64,000 nucleotides of DNA from Leuctra nigra (GCA_934045905.1 OW203769.1:31871345-31935344); one strand, 5' to 3'. Shown: positions 1 through 11,333, numbered from the stretch's first letter. The notes: generated from the sequence alone by a model not told the origin. Made by a program: numbers and translations.

Positions 1-404
1 ATTGCATTCGCGATTTGTGGCGCGATTGCGATTGAAATTGCAGTAATAAATTATCCGCAATACTTTAGAGAGCACATCCGATATCAAATAAAAAGGAACA
101 TTTCAAGTGGCTAATCGTTTTTTGATTTGGTACTGGGGAGGAAAATGTTTCCCTCCAATACAATTGGTTGTGTGGATATACAGCGGCTACTAATTTGTAT
201 CACAAAAGAATAATTGCTACAGCAATAGTAGCGTAAAATAAAAATAGTCTACACATATTCACAGCTTTGGTTAATATGTAGCATTGTGTTAATCGATTTC
301 TAATTGTATATCAGTTGAAGTCCATCACTTATGGAAATCAAACGGACAAACTTTATTGAAATGTGACTACCGTAGAAGTCTGCTATCTAATTAAGGTGAT
401 ACTA
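1..404. other. AT-rich intergenic stretch
   Basis: No coding signal, satellite or clear terminal repeat is visible. It ends where the first family A repeat begins at 405. Confidence 0.5.
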
Positions 405-889
405 GCGCTCGGCCGTTTTAGAAAATTGAGAGAGAAAAATTGTTTCATAAGTGAGTGTAACTTTTACAGGATGTTCACATGATCAGTCTGATTGAATATC
501 AGTGCACTTTTTAATTTTTGCTTATTGTATCGTTAATTAGGCGCCGGTTATTCAACAAAACCGCGCAAAACGATGAAATTTGCGATACGATTGGAGACCA
601 AACCCGTAAACCAATTGATCTCACATTTTAATCATGATTAGATGAAAGACAAACTTAGGGTTATCCCTTGGCACATTTTTGATTTTTAATTTTATACGGC
701 GCCCAGGGAGACAAGAAAATAGCTAATTTTTCACCCAAAATCCACTAATTATTACTAATTACCGAAACAAAAAATTAAAAATGTACCAAGGGATAACCCT
801 AAGTTTGTCTTTTATCTAATCACGATTAAAATTTCAAATAATTTGGTCTACCCATTTAGTCTCCAATCGTATCGCAAAAAGTGTCTACA
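405..889. mobile_element. Family A interspersed repeat, copy 1 (hairpin MITE-like)
   Basis: The head is GCGCTCGGCCGTTTTAGAAA followed by a segment containing GGCGCCGGTTATTCAACAAA. The second half (about 581-884) folds into a hairpin: the left arm starts CGATTGGAGACCAAA and carries AAACTTAGGGTTATCCCTTG, and the right arm returns as the reverse complement near 794-880. The same architecture recurs at 1283-1757, 31431-31903 and 63725-64000, so it is a dispersed family. No coding capacity is seen and the superfamily is unassigned. Confidence 0.75.
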
Positions 890-1099
890 AAACGCAGCAA
901 GTAGAGTTTTGATAGTATGCTCACTATCACTCGTAGTTCTTCAATAAAAACAAACTAGTACATTGCAATAAAAGTAATGTATTTTAATGATAGAGATAAA
1001 TTACTTTTAAATTGTCAGTTGTTATAAATCTCGAATTCGATTGCGCTGGATTGCAAAGGTTAACACAATTTCCTGTGCCCCAGCGATTGTGTTTTACAA

Positions 1100-1265
1100 T
1101 CACAACTGAGTGGAGCGGCAGACTTTTGACCTGCGCAATGGGAGTAGAGAGAGAGAGGTTATCTGTTGATAAGAGGCCTCGGTTCGACGCCGGGTCGTCG
1201 TGAACTCTGACATTACGAGATGTTTCCGTGGTGGGCGCGGGTTCATGTCTCGCAGGAGGCACCAC
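1100..1265. repeat. GC-rich fragment with box-B-like motif
   Basis: A GC-rich island in AT-rich surroundings contains GGTTCGACGCC (1181-1191), which resembles a tRNA or SINE box B. No convincing box A at tRNA spacing or cloverleaf is seen. It is probably a decayed SINE or retroelement fragment. Confidence 0.3.
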
Positions 1266-1282
1266 CTCATAAGGTGGAGCAA

Positions 1283-1757
1283 GCGCTCGGCCGTTTTAGC
1301 AAATTGAGAGAGAAAAAGTGGGTACAACTTTGATAGTACCCACTTTGATAGTATGTTCACATCATCAGTCTGATTGTATATTAGTAGCACTTTTTCAATT
1401 TTGCTTCGTGCCTTGTTAATAAAGCGCCGGTTATTCAACAAAAAGGCGCTAATAATAAGATGAAATTTCCGATACGTTGGAGGCTATACCCGGAAACAAT
1501 TGATCTCAAATTTTAATCATGATGAGATAAAAGACAAACTTAGGGTTATCAATTGGTAAATTTTTAAAATTTAGTCTCATACGGTATCAATAATAGAGAC
1601 AAGAAAATATAAAAAATTTACAAAAAAAATCAACCAAATATTACTAATCAACGAAGCAAAATATTAAAAAGTACCAATTTATCTATTATCTAATAACAAT
1701 AATGATACAAATTTCAAATCATTTCGTCAACTTTTTCGTATCCAAAAAAGTGCCTGC
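1283..1757. mobile_element. Family A interspersed repeat, copy 2
   Basis: It has the same head (GCGCTCGGCCG) and GGCGCCGGTTATTCAACAAA segment as copy 1. The terminal hairpin (about 1467-1745) is more decayed than in copy 1. The two copies lie about 390 bp apart in the same orientation. Confidence 0.7.
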
Positions 1758-1913
1758 AACACGCGGCAATTCGCTGGCGCTTGCGCAGCTTATGCGTGTC
1801 TACGTCGCACTGTTCTGTCAAGGGAGATGAGAAGAAAGTGCAGGATGGTCGGTGTGAAGAGGTGGAAAACACCTCAGTCAGGAAACACGGCCGCGGGTCT
1901 TGGGAAAAGTTTC

Positions 1914-2030
1914 TATGACGTCATCGGCGTCCAATGAACGCGCGCCACTATGACGTCATCGGCGTCCAATGAACGCGCGCCACTATGACGTCATCGGCGT
2001 CCAATGAACGCGCGCCACTATGACGTCACA
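1914..2030. repeat. 35-bp tandem repeat carrying CRE palindromes
   Basis: Three complete 35-bp units plus a partial one. Each contains the full CRE/ATF palindrome TGACGTCA (starts at 1916, 1951, 1986 and 2021), a CCAAT pentamer and a GAACGCGCGCC stretch. Period and sequence are essentially perfect, so the expansion is recent. The motifs could bind bZIP and NF-Y factors, but no gene start was identified nearby. Confidence 0.8.
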
Positions 2031-2059
2031 CACGCAGCGCGTACACTGGAGCTCATTCA

Positions 2060-3600
2060 TGATGCTACGACCTTGAGAGCAGCTCATGGCTATGACAACG
2101 TGTCCGTGGTCTGTGCTAATCACACGCTAATCCTGGCTAATCTCTGCCGGCTTTCATTCACTCATGGAAGCCCAAATGAAGCAACTTATAGATCGTAAAG
2201 CACACATTTGCTTTTTTCTTGGCGTAATAATTTGGCAACGAATCGATAACATTTCCTATTCAGAAGTTGTTTACATGGAAGCAGTAAACAAGTCTCCCCC
2301 CCCCGCCCGGCTGTCAAGATTCCATGTTCTCCATTGTCCATGTTCCCAGCCGATATGTGATTGGACACGACGAACAGAGTCGACATCCGACACAAAGACA
2401 AGTGAAACATCTTGGCAAGATCTAGCTAGGAACTCGTCCTGATCTTGCGAAGAGCTGCTATAACTTGCCAAGATGGTGCAAACAAAATCGACAGAAAATC
2501 GACCAGCAAATCCGAGCAAATCTATGCCACATGTTTTCTGTTATTTTATATCAACAAGCATTTGGTAAAGCATCAAAAAGCGTGTGGAATTGCGCGACAA
2601 GTGGCTGTGTCCCATTGCGACCCCCCACCCCCTGGAATGGCAGGGATCTTGTGAATGACATTTGAAAACCGAATCTAGTTTGATCAACCATATTTCACTC
2701 TAAATTTGATGAGACTGGAATTTGAAACAATTAATTTGTCCTCCCATTTGCGAAGTCTGCGAGAAACATATTCACTCCCGGGTTCGATGCACCCGGATGA
2801 GTCTCGGACAATGCAGCTGCACTCCTGGCAGCGTGTCTTCAAACACCGGCGAAATATCAACCATGTTATCAGGCGCCCTCTGATTCCATTCCCCTCCTTA
2901 TCAATATATTTACATGTCAAGATAAAAATATGCTTAAAAAGTGTTATAATCGCGTAGAATTGCACCAAAATGCATGCCTGGAGCCACATGTCACCGAACT
3001 CTTGAGAGGCTATCCAGGGGAGAATAGTCACGCATTCCTACATTTTTGCTACTTGTTACCCTGTTACCTACGTAGTAAAAATTAAGTCCACAATATTTTA
3101 CCACATAACTTATCAGAATTGTCACATAAAATTTTATCATTCTATATTTTAAGTTCCGATAAAGATCCCATTAAAATAGAACTCAAAGATAAAGTTTAAA
3201 AAAAAGTTAAAATAAAGATCTGAATTTACTTCGATGGACTTTGCTCAGATTGTCATTTTCACTTGCGTATACAGGGGCGTATTTTAGCGAAGAGAAAACT
3301 CAACAATTTGGAACAAAATCGTTAATCTAGACCTCCGAAGTCCGAAAATCAGTGTCGTTGCAGACAAAAACTGTCGTGTTTCCTGATTAAAGTAATGTAT
3401 TCTCTAGACAGAATATTGTGATGTATAAGCGAACGATTACACAAGACGTCTCATTGCCCTGGAATCACGCAATGATAAGACGGCGACACGCTAGCGCCAG
3501 ACAGAACATTCAAAGTCAAAGAGACAGTCGTGACGTACAGGCGCCTCTGCCCAGGGTCACCTCGCCGGTCTCCAATCGACACTGCACGAGCGGACGTTCC
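2060..3600. other. Intergenic DNA with degraded repeats
   Basis: No credible gene. About 2651-2790 resembles 33665-33795: both have a GA(A/T)TCTAGTT-like start, a CTCCCAT segment and a CGAAGTCT motif, so this is a dispersed repeat. A CCCGGGTTCGATGCACCCGG segment (2777-2796) looks like a box-B fragment. The rest is unremarkable. Confidence 0.4.
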
Positions 3601-3611
3601 GCAGTCACAAC

Positions 3612-4033
3612 CAGTGGTGTAATCGAGAGTATACGCGGGTATACGCCGCCGTATACCTAAAAAATAGTTTTCTGAAGAGTGAAGATGTCAGGAATACTTA
3701 AAACTTTTGTTATGTTTTACGTATAGTTTCACTCAAAAAAGTTAATTTCAAAGTGCCAAAACACCCCAAAAAAAACCCTGCGGGGCAAATGGTACCATCC
3801 CCTCCACCACCCCAAAGTGTCAAATTATAAAATATATTGAATATTTTAACAAAATACGCCTCGTAACGTCTTAAAATTGATTTCAAAGTGTCCAAAAACC
3901 GAAAAACGCCATGCGGGGCTGGGTGCCCCCCTCCCCCTTATTCCGAGGAAAATTGGTTTCCTTGCCCTGGCAGAAATCCAGCGGACGCCCATGGTAGCGT
4001 ATACCCCAAAAAAATATTAGGACTACACCACTG
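3612..4033. mobile_element. Non-autonomous hAT-type element (422 bp)
   Basis: Terminal inverted repeats start CAGTGGTGTA and end TACACCACTG. They are flanked by a perfect 8-bp target-site duplication, GTCACAAC, at 3604-3611 and 4034-4041. An 8-bp duplication with CA(G)...TG termini is diagnostic of the hAT superfamily. The interior is non-coding and holds two GC motifs of the CCCTGCGGGGC type (3776-3786 and about 3911), also seen in other elements here. The exact duplication implies a young insertion. Confidence 0.88.
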
Positions 4034-4395
4034 GTCACAACCTAGCCGCTGCTTCCAAGAAGGTCCGCGAGCTTAGGGGTGGTCCACAGGGTGCGGGGAC
4101 ATTCTTGACCAGATCTTTCTCAGTCATTCTAGGAATCGTGCTCGTTTCCTGTCGAGTATTCGAGATTATTTTCCTCTTGCGAATTCCCAGAAACGAACAG
4201 AATTATCCTCTTGACTGCAAAGCAGGTATTTATAGAATGCAGCATAATAAAGGTTTTCCGCAACCGAGAAATCAAACTGCAAGTGGAAATGGAATGAAAT
4301 GTTTTCGAATACGAATAATATTAAAATCGAGCATGAAAATAGAGTGCTCGTCAAACGGAACAGCCAGTGCATAGCAATGCGACTGTGCTTCAGAG

Positions 4396-4526
4396 GTAGG
4401 AGGGCGGAAGTCCATTGCAATGATTCTTCATTTGAGCTCGTAAAGCAGTAATTCTGCCTTCGTACAATCAAATTTATAACGTTGACAGAATACTTCAATA
4501 ACTGTATGTGACTTCCGCCCTTCTAC
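4396..4526. mobile_element. Short MITE, family G, copy 1
   Basis: A 131-bp element with inverted termini GTAGGAGGGCGGAAGTC and GACTTCCGCCCTTCTAC (one mismatch). The related copy is at 14041-14164. No coding capacity, and target duplications are not clear. Confidence 0.65.
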
Positions 4527-5980
4527 CTTCGGGTTTGAACGCGATAAAATACTGGTGCGAGGAGCTCTTTATTTTACTAGGCATTTGTATGAGGAAAGTG
4601 TTTATTTAGCACACATGGCTGTTACACTAAAATTCATTTTTACATTTTACAAATTAGTCAAAATTTATTATATTCTCGAGGCAAATGAAGCTAATTAACG
4701 ATAGCATGCAAGGGCGTAAGCAGGATTTCCCCCCGAAATCAGGATTTCATCTAAGAAAATAAGCACATTTAAAATAATATGTGAAAAAAACACTTACAAA
4801 TGACAGATAATGTCAAAAACGTTAGAAAATGGCGCAAATTTTTTTTAGAATTGAGTAAAAATGCCAATAAAATTCCGGGGCTATGCGCCCCGGACTTGCA
4901 TCGTAATGAGTTAAAAATGTAACTATTCTTAATGGACCAATTTTTGGATATTTTGTAATTTATAATCCCCCAAAATAGCTATACACTGATTAAATATCTC
5001 TTATGTTTTTATACATTTTTATGACAAGATAAAAAATGTTTAAATATTTTAAAAATTGCAAGTTCATAGTTCCTACGCGCCTACCACGTCTTGCAGCCAA
5101 TCAAGTCAACGACCTTGTTACATGACACGTACTCGAGTGTTATCACGTCTTATCACACATTAGACACGCAATCGAACCAGGATACGCTGCGAGATCCACT
5201 GATTACCTGACCCACTTCTACCAGACTAATTGACACTACTGCGCGATGTTTACCATCTGATGAGGCGCTAATTCCTGATGAATCGGTCGAGGCGCCAGGA
5301 ATGTGCGTGCAACACACTATTAGTTTACCATCTTCTTGCACATTATGCTATTTTACACACACAAAAATGCGCTGGCAAATTTTTGGGTTGAAAATAACAA
5401 TTTTATTTACGTATTTTTTTAATACCTAACACTTTTTTTTCTAGGCTAGGTACCCTGATGGAATCCGGTGACGGCTATAAGGATTAACCTAGGACGATTA
5501 CTGGGGGGGTTGGCATCCCGTGTGACCTTGAAAACCATGTGTGTGTGATAACGGAAATGCCGCGCTTTTATAACAGTTGAAATTACCTCGAATCATTCAA
5601 TAAAATGTCACACATTATATATCACACAATTTGTTAATCTTTAAGGAAGTCAATGATGTATCTCAGACATCAACACGTTGCCTATGTGAGACGTAGTGAA
5701 TAAAGTGCTGAAGTGATATTTTACCGTCGGCGCAGGTTTTAACATTTTGATCTAGTTCCTCGAGATATTAAACCTTTCAAAACAAGTATACTACACAACA
5801 TAATGGATTTTAAAATACAATCACACAATGCTCTGCATTGTAATGAAGACAATGATGCTACACACATATCTCTCCAATATTTTATTGACGATGCAGCAAG
5901 AAAAGGCAACATTTCCCTCGTCAGTATCATACATGACCAAATGCGTACTGCATCAGCTAGCGTGGGTGACGTCATTAGGT
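4527..5980. other. Intergenic DNA with element fragments
   Basis: The segment starting near 4709 (GGGCGTAAGCAGGATTTC...) matches 53685-53772 in inverted orientation, so it is a dispersed element. A 19-bp GC hairpin, CCGGGGCTATGCGCCCCGG, lies at 4875-4893. A minus-strand open stretch at 5153-5341 has no recognisable domain and is not called as a gene. Confidence 0.4.
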
Positions 5981-6084
5981 TGCCAATCCCCCCAAGCTAT
6001 CATCCTAGGATTAACATTGCACCGAATCAGATTCCATCAGAATTGGGAATCCAAATGTTCTAGAATACGGCCCCAGAGCTCACC

Positions 6085-6195
6085 TACTAGTGGTAGGTGA
6101 TGCGTTAACACAGCCTTCATGGGATGATGCCATCAAACCTTAATCATGACAATCATTTTCCTTTCTAGTACCGATTTTTATTAGTTGAGTGTACA
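6085..6195. mobile_element. Family E MITE fragment
   Basis: It shares TTCATGGGATGATGCCATC and the terminal GAGTGTAC with the copy at 61160-61345. The left terminus is not recognisable, so this is a decayed fragment. Confidence 0.4.
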
Positions 6196-6215
6196 TAGAA
6201 AAGAAATCGCAGTTT

Positions 6216-7290
6216 TGAACATTTAAAAAAAATCTCACTAAATCAAACGAAAACATTACCTATATCAATATTGATTATGAATAATTTGAAATACACAATG
6301 ACATCTGTCCACACGGTGACTGACCCCCCCCCCCCCCCCCATGTCAGAACAATACATCGTATCATTGAATATTCATGTTTCTTTACATTATTCCGATGGA
6401 TTCTTCCCGAATTGCAGGAAATGCGAACTAACTATTTCAACACATCGCAAATCGTAGGTCATATTTACGCCAATTTCAAGATCCACTTCCTGGTTTGTAT
6501 TACTTATGAGGTCATTAACTTCTTGTACTCTGATCAGAGGAGACTCGGTCCTGGGTTCGACTCTAGCAGCAGGAGTCATGATCGTGGTGTGCCGGGATTT
6601 CAAACATTCTTCGTTATCGTTCGGTGCGCAGTATTACATTTCATTTGACATGAAACAACATTCCATTTGACATGAAATGATTCAATTACCTAAACTGGCG
6701 TAAATTGTTTCAGGGAACAAAAAATAAAATTTTATAGCTTAGGTAATTATTGGGTACCTGAATTATTGATATATGATTGGTATAGAAGTTGCATGTTTTT
6801 TAAAAAATATATTTCAAAATAATTCTATTTTACACTCCACAGTGTCAATTTTCATTCATAACAATAAAAATCGGAATTCCTGAATTCCTGTCGACTGTCG
6901 ATTTTCATTTTAAAACCAACAATGACAACAGAAATGCCGATTTCCCGCCAAAATGTAAACTGAATTTAAATTTGACATGAATGAAATCTCTGACACTTTT
7001 GAGTGTAAAATAGTGTGTTTTACCTTTGGTTTTACCAACCTCGTTATTGATATAAAAAAAACGTAGGCATTAAAAAATTCATGCATTTTCCCTATTGATG
7101 ACAAACAAAATGACGAAACAAAATCAGATACTATTTATTTTCTTCGAAGAGGAAGTGCTGACGCAATCAGATCGGTATATAAATGTACTTTCCGGAGTGA
7201 TTTCCACCTATTGCATCATCCCCCTCCCCTCCCCCAGCCCATGGTCGAGGACACGTGCACCGAGACAGATCGATACGACGTCTCCGCACA
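6216..7290. other. Intergenic DNA with C17 tract
   Basis: A 17-C homopolymer lies at 6324-6340. A box-B-like GGGTTCGACTC lies at 6554-6564 in what may be a SINE remnant. No gene is seen. Confidence 0.4.
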
Positions 7291-7500
7291 CCTAGGTGCT
7301 TCGCGTCGGAACCCCCGCGCGCGCATGTTGTGACTGGCGACGAGCGTGCGTCCCGGACGAGGGAGCCTAGGTGCTTCTCGTCCGCACCCCCGACCGCGCA
7401 TGTTGTGACTGGCGACGAGCGTGCGTCCCGGACGAGGGGGTTCGTCCCGAGACGGCCGATCGTCGCGCGTCACAACACGCGCGCGCGGGGGTCCCGAGGC
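7291..7500. repeat. GC-rich 75-bp tandem duplication with inverted partial copy
   Basis: Two units start CCTAGGTGCTTC at 7291 and 7366. They share an identical 43-bp core (7321-7363 and 7396-7438) that includes GTTGTGACTGGCGACGAGCG. A partial inverted copy follows at about 7467-7497 (GTCACAACACGCGCGCGCGG). The block is very GC-rich in an AT-rich region. Overlapping ORFs on both strands follow from the base composition. Confidence 0.75.
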
Positions 7501-7688
7501 GGACGCACGAGCGGCAGTGGTGAACTGGAAGGTGCAATCGATACCAGCTGACCGCGTAAGAGATTGTTCCAGAAGACACGAGAGTGATGCTGGCACAGAC
7601 CTTATTCTCCAATGAAAATGAAATCATTTCCCGTCCATAAGAATAATATCGTTTACGTTACAGTCGAGGGCCCGATCATGATTAGCGC

Positions 7689-7708
7689 GGGGGGGGGGGG
7701 GGGGGGGG
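7689..7708. repeat. G20 homopolymer tract
   Basis: Twenty consecutive G residues. This is one of about 20 G or C tracts of at least 12 bp in the window. Confidence 0.9.
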
Positions 7709-7888
7709 TTGCATTCGCACTACATTGCCAATCAAATCACATTGCAAACGGGTGCATGCTTTTAGGTTTCTCTCATTGTGCAATATATTTCGACCATCCC
7801 CATTGAAACATCTTGGCAAGATATTACACGATCCTGGCAAGTGTCTGGCAATCTTAGCAGGAATTATGAGATTTGAAGAAGATTGGCA

Positions 7889-8095
7889 GGCGCGTAGGAA
7901 GGGGGGAGGCGTAAGAGGGGTGGAATTTCCCCACCCTCTGTTTACATCCCCCTTCCTATGTTCTATACCTACTTTATATCAATATAAAGTGGAAATGCAC
8001 CAAATTCATGCCTGATATTCAAAAAAAAATCCGGGGCTGGTCGCCCGGACCCGCATTTTGCTGGGGGGCCCTCCCCCCAGATGATAAGATGTAGA
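7889..8095. mobile_element. Element fragment with two GC hairpins
   Basis: It begins CAGGCGCGTAGGAAGG, which matches the terminus of the hAT-like element at 26392-26764. It contains two adjacent perfect or near-perfect hairpins: CCGGGGCTGGTCGCCCGG (8031-8048) and CTGGGGGGCCCTCCCCCCAG (8061-8080). The same pair recurs at 48583-48633. The far end is not defined. Confidence 0.5.
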
Positions 8096-8162
8096 AATGA
8101 TTCTACAATCGATAATACGTAATTCGCAGATACCTAATTTACTTTTCAACTACAAATTTTGG

Positions 8163-8500
8163 CATTAGGCTGCGAACACACGGGGCGACTTTTAGGCCGC
8201 AAACACACGGGGCGATTTTCAGTCGCTAGTCGCGGCGACTAAAAGACGCTTGTAGTTAGGTAGCATTGAGTCTTATGGGAGCGAACACACGAGACGCGCA
8301 AAACACGCGCGTCTAAAACTCCCCAGGGCGCAAAATCGCGCGACTGAGCGATTAAAAGTCGCCCCGTGTGTTTCGCCCCTTAGACGCTCGACGCTATTTA
8401 GTAGTTGGCAAGGTCATATCAGTGACGTCATTCAATAATGGTTTGCATACAATTTGAGAAAAACGCCGCGTCAAAAAGTCGCCCGTGTGTTCGCTCCCAT
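8163..8500. mobile_element. ACACACGGGGCG-type MITE, copy 1
   Basis: Starts GGCTGCGAACACACGGGGCG and ends around GTCGCCCGTGTGTTCGCTCC, an inverted terminus. Several inner inverted segments (GTCGC/GCGAC and ACACACGGGGCG repeats) make it highly self-complementary. Related sequence is at 19869-20175 and, amplified, at 55165-55983. It is non-coding. Confidence 0.65.
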
Positions 8501-8594
8501 TTAAAAAAAATATCCGGAAAAATATGCCTGACAATTTTCCGACAGCCATCTGCCATTGCGACGCGATTACTTGGCCTTCACAGAAGCAATGCTC

Positions 8595-8860
8595 GCAACA
8601 TTGCGCAACATGGCGCCAGTGTTGCGCGACATGGCGCCAGTGTTGCGCAACATGGCGCCAGTGTTGCGCAACATGGCGCCAGTGTTGCGCGACATGGCGC
8701 CAGTGTTGCGCGACATGGCGCCAGTGTTGCGCGACATGGCGCCAGTGTTGCGCAGCATGGCGCCAGTGTTGCGCGACATTGCGCTCAGTGTTGCGCGACA
8801 TGGCGCCAGTGTTGCGCGACATGGCGCCAGTGTTGCGCAACATGGCGCCAGTGTTGCGCT
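8595..8860. repeat. 21-bp satellite, about 13 units
   Basis: The unit is CATGGCGCCAGTGTTGCGCAA, with A/G variation in the GCGCAA or GCGCGA part. It contains the palindromes GGCGCC and, in the A-type units, TTGCGCAA. Because 21 is divisible by three, several frames stay open on both strands and create spurious ORFs of 110-240 codons. No start context or conserved flank supports translation. Confidence 0.93.
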
Positions 8861-9010
8861 GAGCGAGCACTCTGCTCCAGAGCCCAGCATCAGGTGCACG
8901 GCAGATGTAGGTCACGAGACGTTGCCATGACGACGAGACCGGGTTCGCGCCCCGGGTAGTCAAACAGGCCGCAGCCACTAACACCCGCTTCCAGTGGGAA
9001 TGATGCCTGA

Positions 9011-9203
9011 CAATAGACCATTCCATCAAGTATCTGAGTGGCTCTGGTTTCTCAAATAATTCGCATGCAGTTTGGTTTCCAGATACCTTGTAGTGTAACT
9101 CATTGTTGACACACACACTACATTAGGTAGGTGGAAATCAAACAAGCAAGTGATATTTTCTCAGAAACCAGAGCCACTCAGATACTTTATGGAATAATAG
9201 ACC
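9011..9203. mobile_element. Family D hairpin MITE
   Basis: The left arm begins CAATAGACCATTCCATCAAG and includes GAGTGGCTCTGGTTTCT. The right arm is its reverse complement (AGAAACCAGAGCCACTC) ending near 9203. The loop is around CATTGTTGACACACACAC. The same family is seen at 56212-58082, where it is interrupted, and more distantly at 9194-9387 and 49611-49801. Confidence 0.8.
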
Positions 9204-9387
9204 ATTTTAAATATTATCTCGGTGGCTCTGCTTTCTAAGAAAAATCATATGCAGTATTATTTCCAGACACCTTAGTCCCTGTTTTACCTATTGTTGAAAC
9301 AGAGACTAAGGTGTCTGGAAATCAAACTGCATATGATTTTTCTTAGAAAGCAGAGCCACCGAGATTATATTTAAAATGGTCTATTAT
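9194..9387. mobile_element. Family D-related hairpin, second copy
   Basis: A near-perfect foldback with arms of about 85 bp. The left arm starts AATAGACCATTTTAAATAT and contains GGTGGCTCTGCTTTCTAAG. The right arm mirrors it and ends TTTAAAATGGTCTATTATA. The loop is near TTACCTATTGTTGAAACA. It abuts and slightly overlaps the previous hairpin, so the outer ends share the AATAGACCATT terminus. Confidence 0.85.
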
Positions 9388-9733
9388 AGCTTCCAAACAC
9401 ATGAAAAAGTACCCAAGAGTACACAAGTACTGCTGAGTACACATTGCACGAGATGACGCAACGCAAACCTCTCATCTCGCTACTTTACGACAGGTGCCGC
9501 CAGAACACAGATCAAGGTGCTTAGAGGCGCCATTTACCCGGTAATTTACCACACACGAGAATGTATAATGCATTATTGAAACTGCAAGCCGTGCAGTTGA
9601 GATTTCTGCTCGAGATAATTATGAGTGACGTGTTATTGCGGCGTCAGCGGCACAAGAATGCATTTGCAGTCCAAACTGACAGTGTTTCTTGCGCAAACAA
9701 AACTGTGCATCAGCGCGAACTAACAGAGTTCTA
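9388..9733. other. Unique-looking intergenic DNA
   Basis: No gene, satellite or inverted repeat recognised. A 61-codon ORF (9561-9746) lacks coding features. Confidence 0.4.
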
Positions 9734-10018
9734 TTCGAGAAAATAAGGAACACAACTGACCTCTGGTGGATTTTGTGGTACTAGGTAAATGGCGGCTATC
9801 AAGGGCGCATTTGCATAAATATAAATACAAATATTTGATATAGTTGTTTGTTATGGCCAAGAAAGTAATTTATAGCTAAATATCAATTTAATTTGTTTTT
9901 TGTTTTTTCACTGCTTTATGGAAACACGAAATGTAAAAACAAACAAATTAATATGTGGACCTGATAGTAGCCATCTTGCCAGAAGTGGCTCCATCACGTA
10001 TCACTTATTTGTGGGAAT
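9734..10018. repeat. Family J dispersed repeat, copy 1
   Basis: Matches 15107-15368 over shared blocks such as TTCGAGAAAATAAGGAACA, CTCTGGTGGATT and CAGAAGTGGCTCCATCACGT. No termini or coding domain recognised. Confidence 0.6.
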
Positions 10019-10277
10019 ACTGAGCAATTTATTTATGAAAATGAAAATTTTTATTTTAATAATAAAATTGACCTTACGCGCTTAGAAATCATGCTTGGCT
10101 TGACGTTTGAGAGGAGCGAATATTAGAAAACGTTTACTAAACTCCATGCAATCAATACGCCCCACCCCCTTGGCCTACAAGGAAAATCAACAAAAACATC
10201 ACTCTGAGCCTGAAGTTCGGACAACGTATTCATAAAGCTTGATGAAACACAAATCCGAAGTGGATTGGGTGAATTAT

Positions 10278-10492
10278 GTACACTCGACAATTCATAAAAC
10301 GGTATTTGAAAGAAATGGATTGCCTGAAAAAAATGTGATGGAATCATCTGATGAAGTCTATACTTACTCGTAATCTACCTCTAGTAGGTGAGCTCTGATT
10401 TCATTGATAATAACAAGGATTGATTGTCAATGAACCTGACCAGCAGCCAATCTGTTTCGTTCAAATACCGTTTTATGAATTGTCGAGTGTAC
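10278..10492. mobile_element. Family E MITE (215 bp)
   Basis: Terminal inverted repeats start GTACACTCGACAATTCATAA and are mirrored at the right end (GAATTGTCGAGTGTAC). Each is followed inside by AAACGGTATTTGAA. Related copies are at 13189-13357 and 61160-61345, with a fragment at 6085-6195. Confidence 0.8.
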
Positions 10493-10737
10493 AAGAACAG
10501 AGGGTACAAAGTAATTCGATGGTAGATCAACAATGACCAATGTGTTCATGATAATGTTGAATGTCGCCTTTTTGTATGATAATGTGCAAATAAAGACAAA
10601 TTGAAATTGAAATGGTGCAGCATGTTGCACCAGATGTTGTACCGAGTTGTAAAGACGTCTAGACACGCCTCCGCATGCTAGGTAGTGTACAGAGACTCCT
10701 TGTGTATCGACATGCATTGCTTCCGACTTGACTTGTA

Positions 10738-11333
10738 GCACGTCTACACCACGTCTACACCACGTCTACAGCACGTCTACACCACGTCTACATCACGTCT
10801 ACACCACGTCTACATCACGTCTACACCACGTCTACTCCATGTCTACACCACGTCTACACCACGTCTACAGCACGTCTACACCACGTCTACATCACGTCTA
10901 CACCACGTCTACTCCATGTCTACACCATGTCTACACCACGTCTACTCCATGTCTACACCTCTACACCACGTCTACACCACGTCTACACCACGTATACTCC
11001 ATGTCTACACCACGTCTACACCACGTCTACAGCACGTCTACACCACGTCTACACCACGTCTACACCAAGTCTACACCACGTCTACACCACGTCTACACCA
11101 CGTCTACACCACGTCTACACCACGTCTACATCACGTCTACACCACGTCTACATCACGTCTACTCCATGTCTACACCACGTCTACAGCACGTCTACACCAC
11201 GTCTACACCACGTCTACAGCACGTCTACTCCATGTCTACAGCACGTCTACATCACGTCTACTCCATGTCTACAGCACGTCTACACCACGTCTACACCACG
11301 TCTACACCACGTCTACACCACGTCTACAGCACG
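10738..11333. repeat. 11-bp satellite, about 54 units
   Basis: The unit is ACGTCTACACC with variants ending ACAGC, ACATC or ACTCC(ATG). The array is 596 bp. Its 33-bp triple unit keeps three plus-strand frames open and gives pseudo-proteins of the STPRLHHVY type. Simple repetition explains these ORFs, so they are not called as genes. Confidence 0.95.

Noticed and set aside
4875..4893. GC hairpin reminiscent of a bacterial Rho-independent terminator
   Set aside because: Everything else is eukaryotic, and the hairpin recurs inside mobile elements without a consistent downstream T-run.
8394..9116. A 240-codon minus-strand ORF with NTGAM(L/S)R repeats, and others overlapping it
   Set aside because: It is the 21-bp satellite read through. 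Equivalent ORFs exist in other frames on both strands, and the ends run into hairpin MITE sequence.
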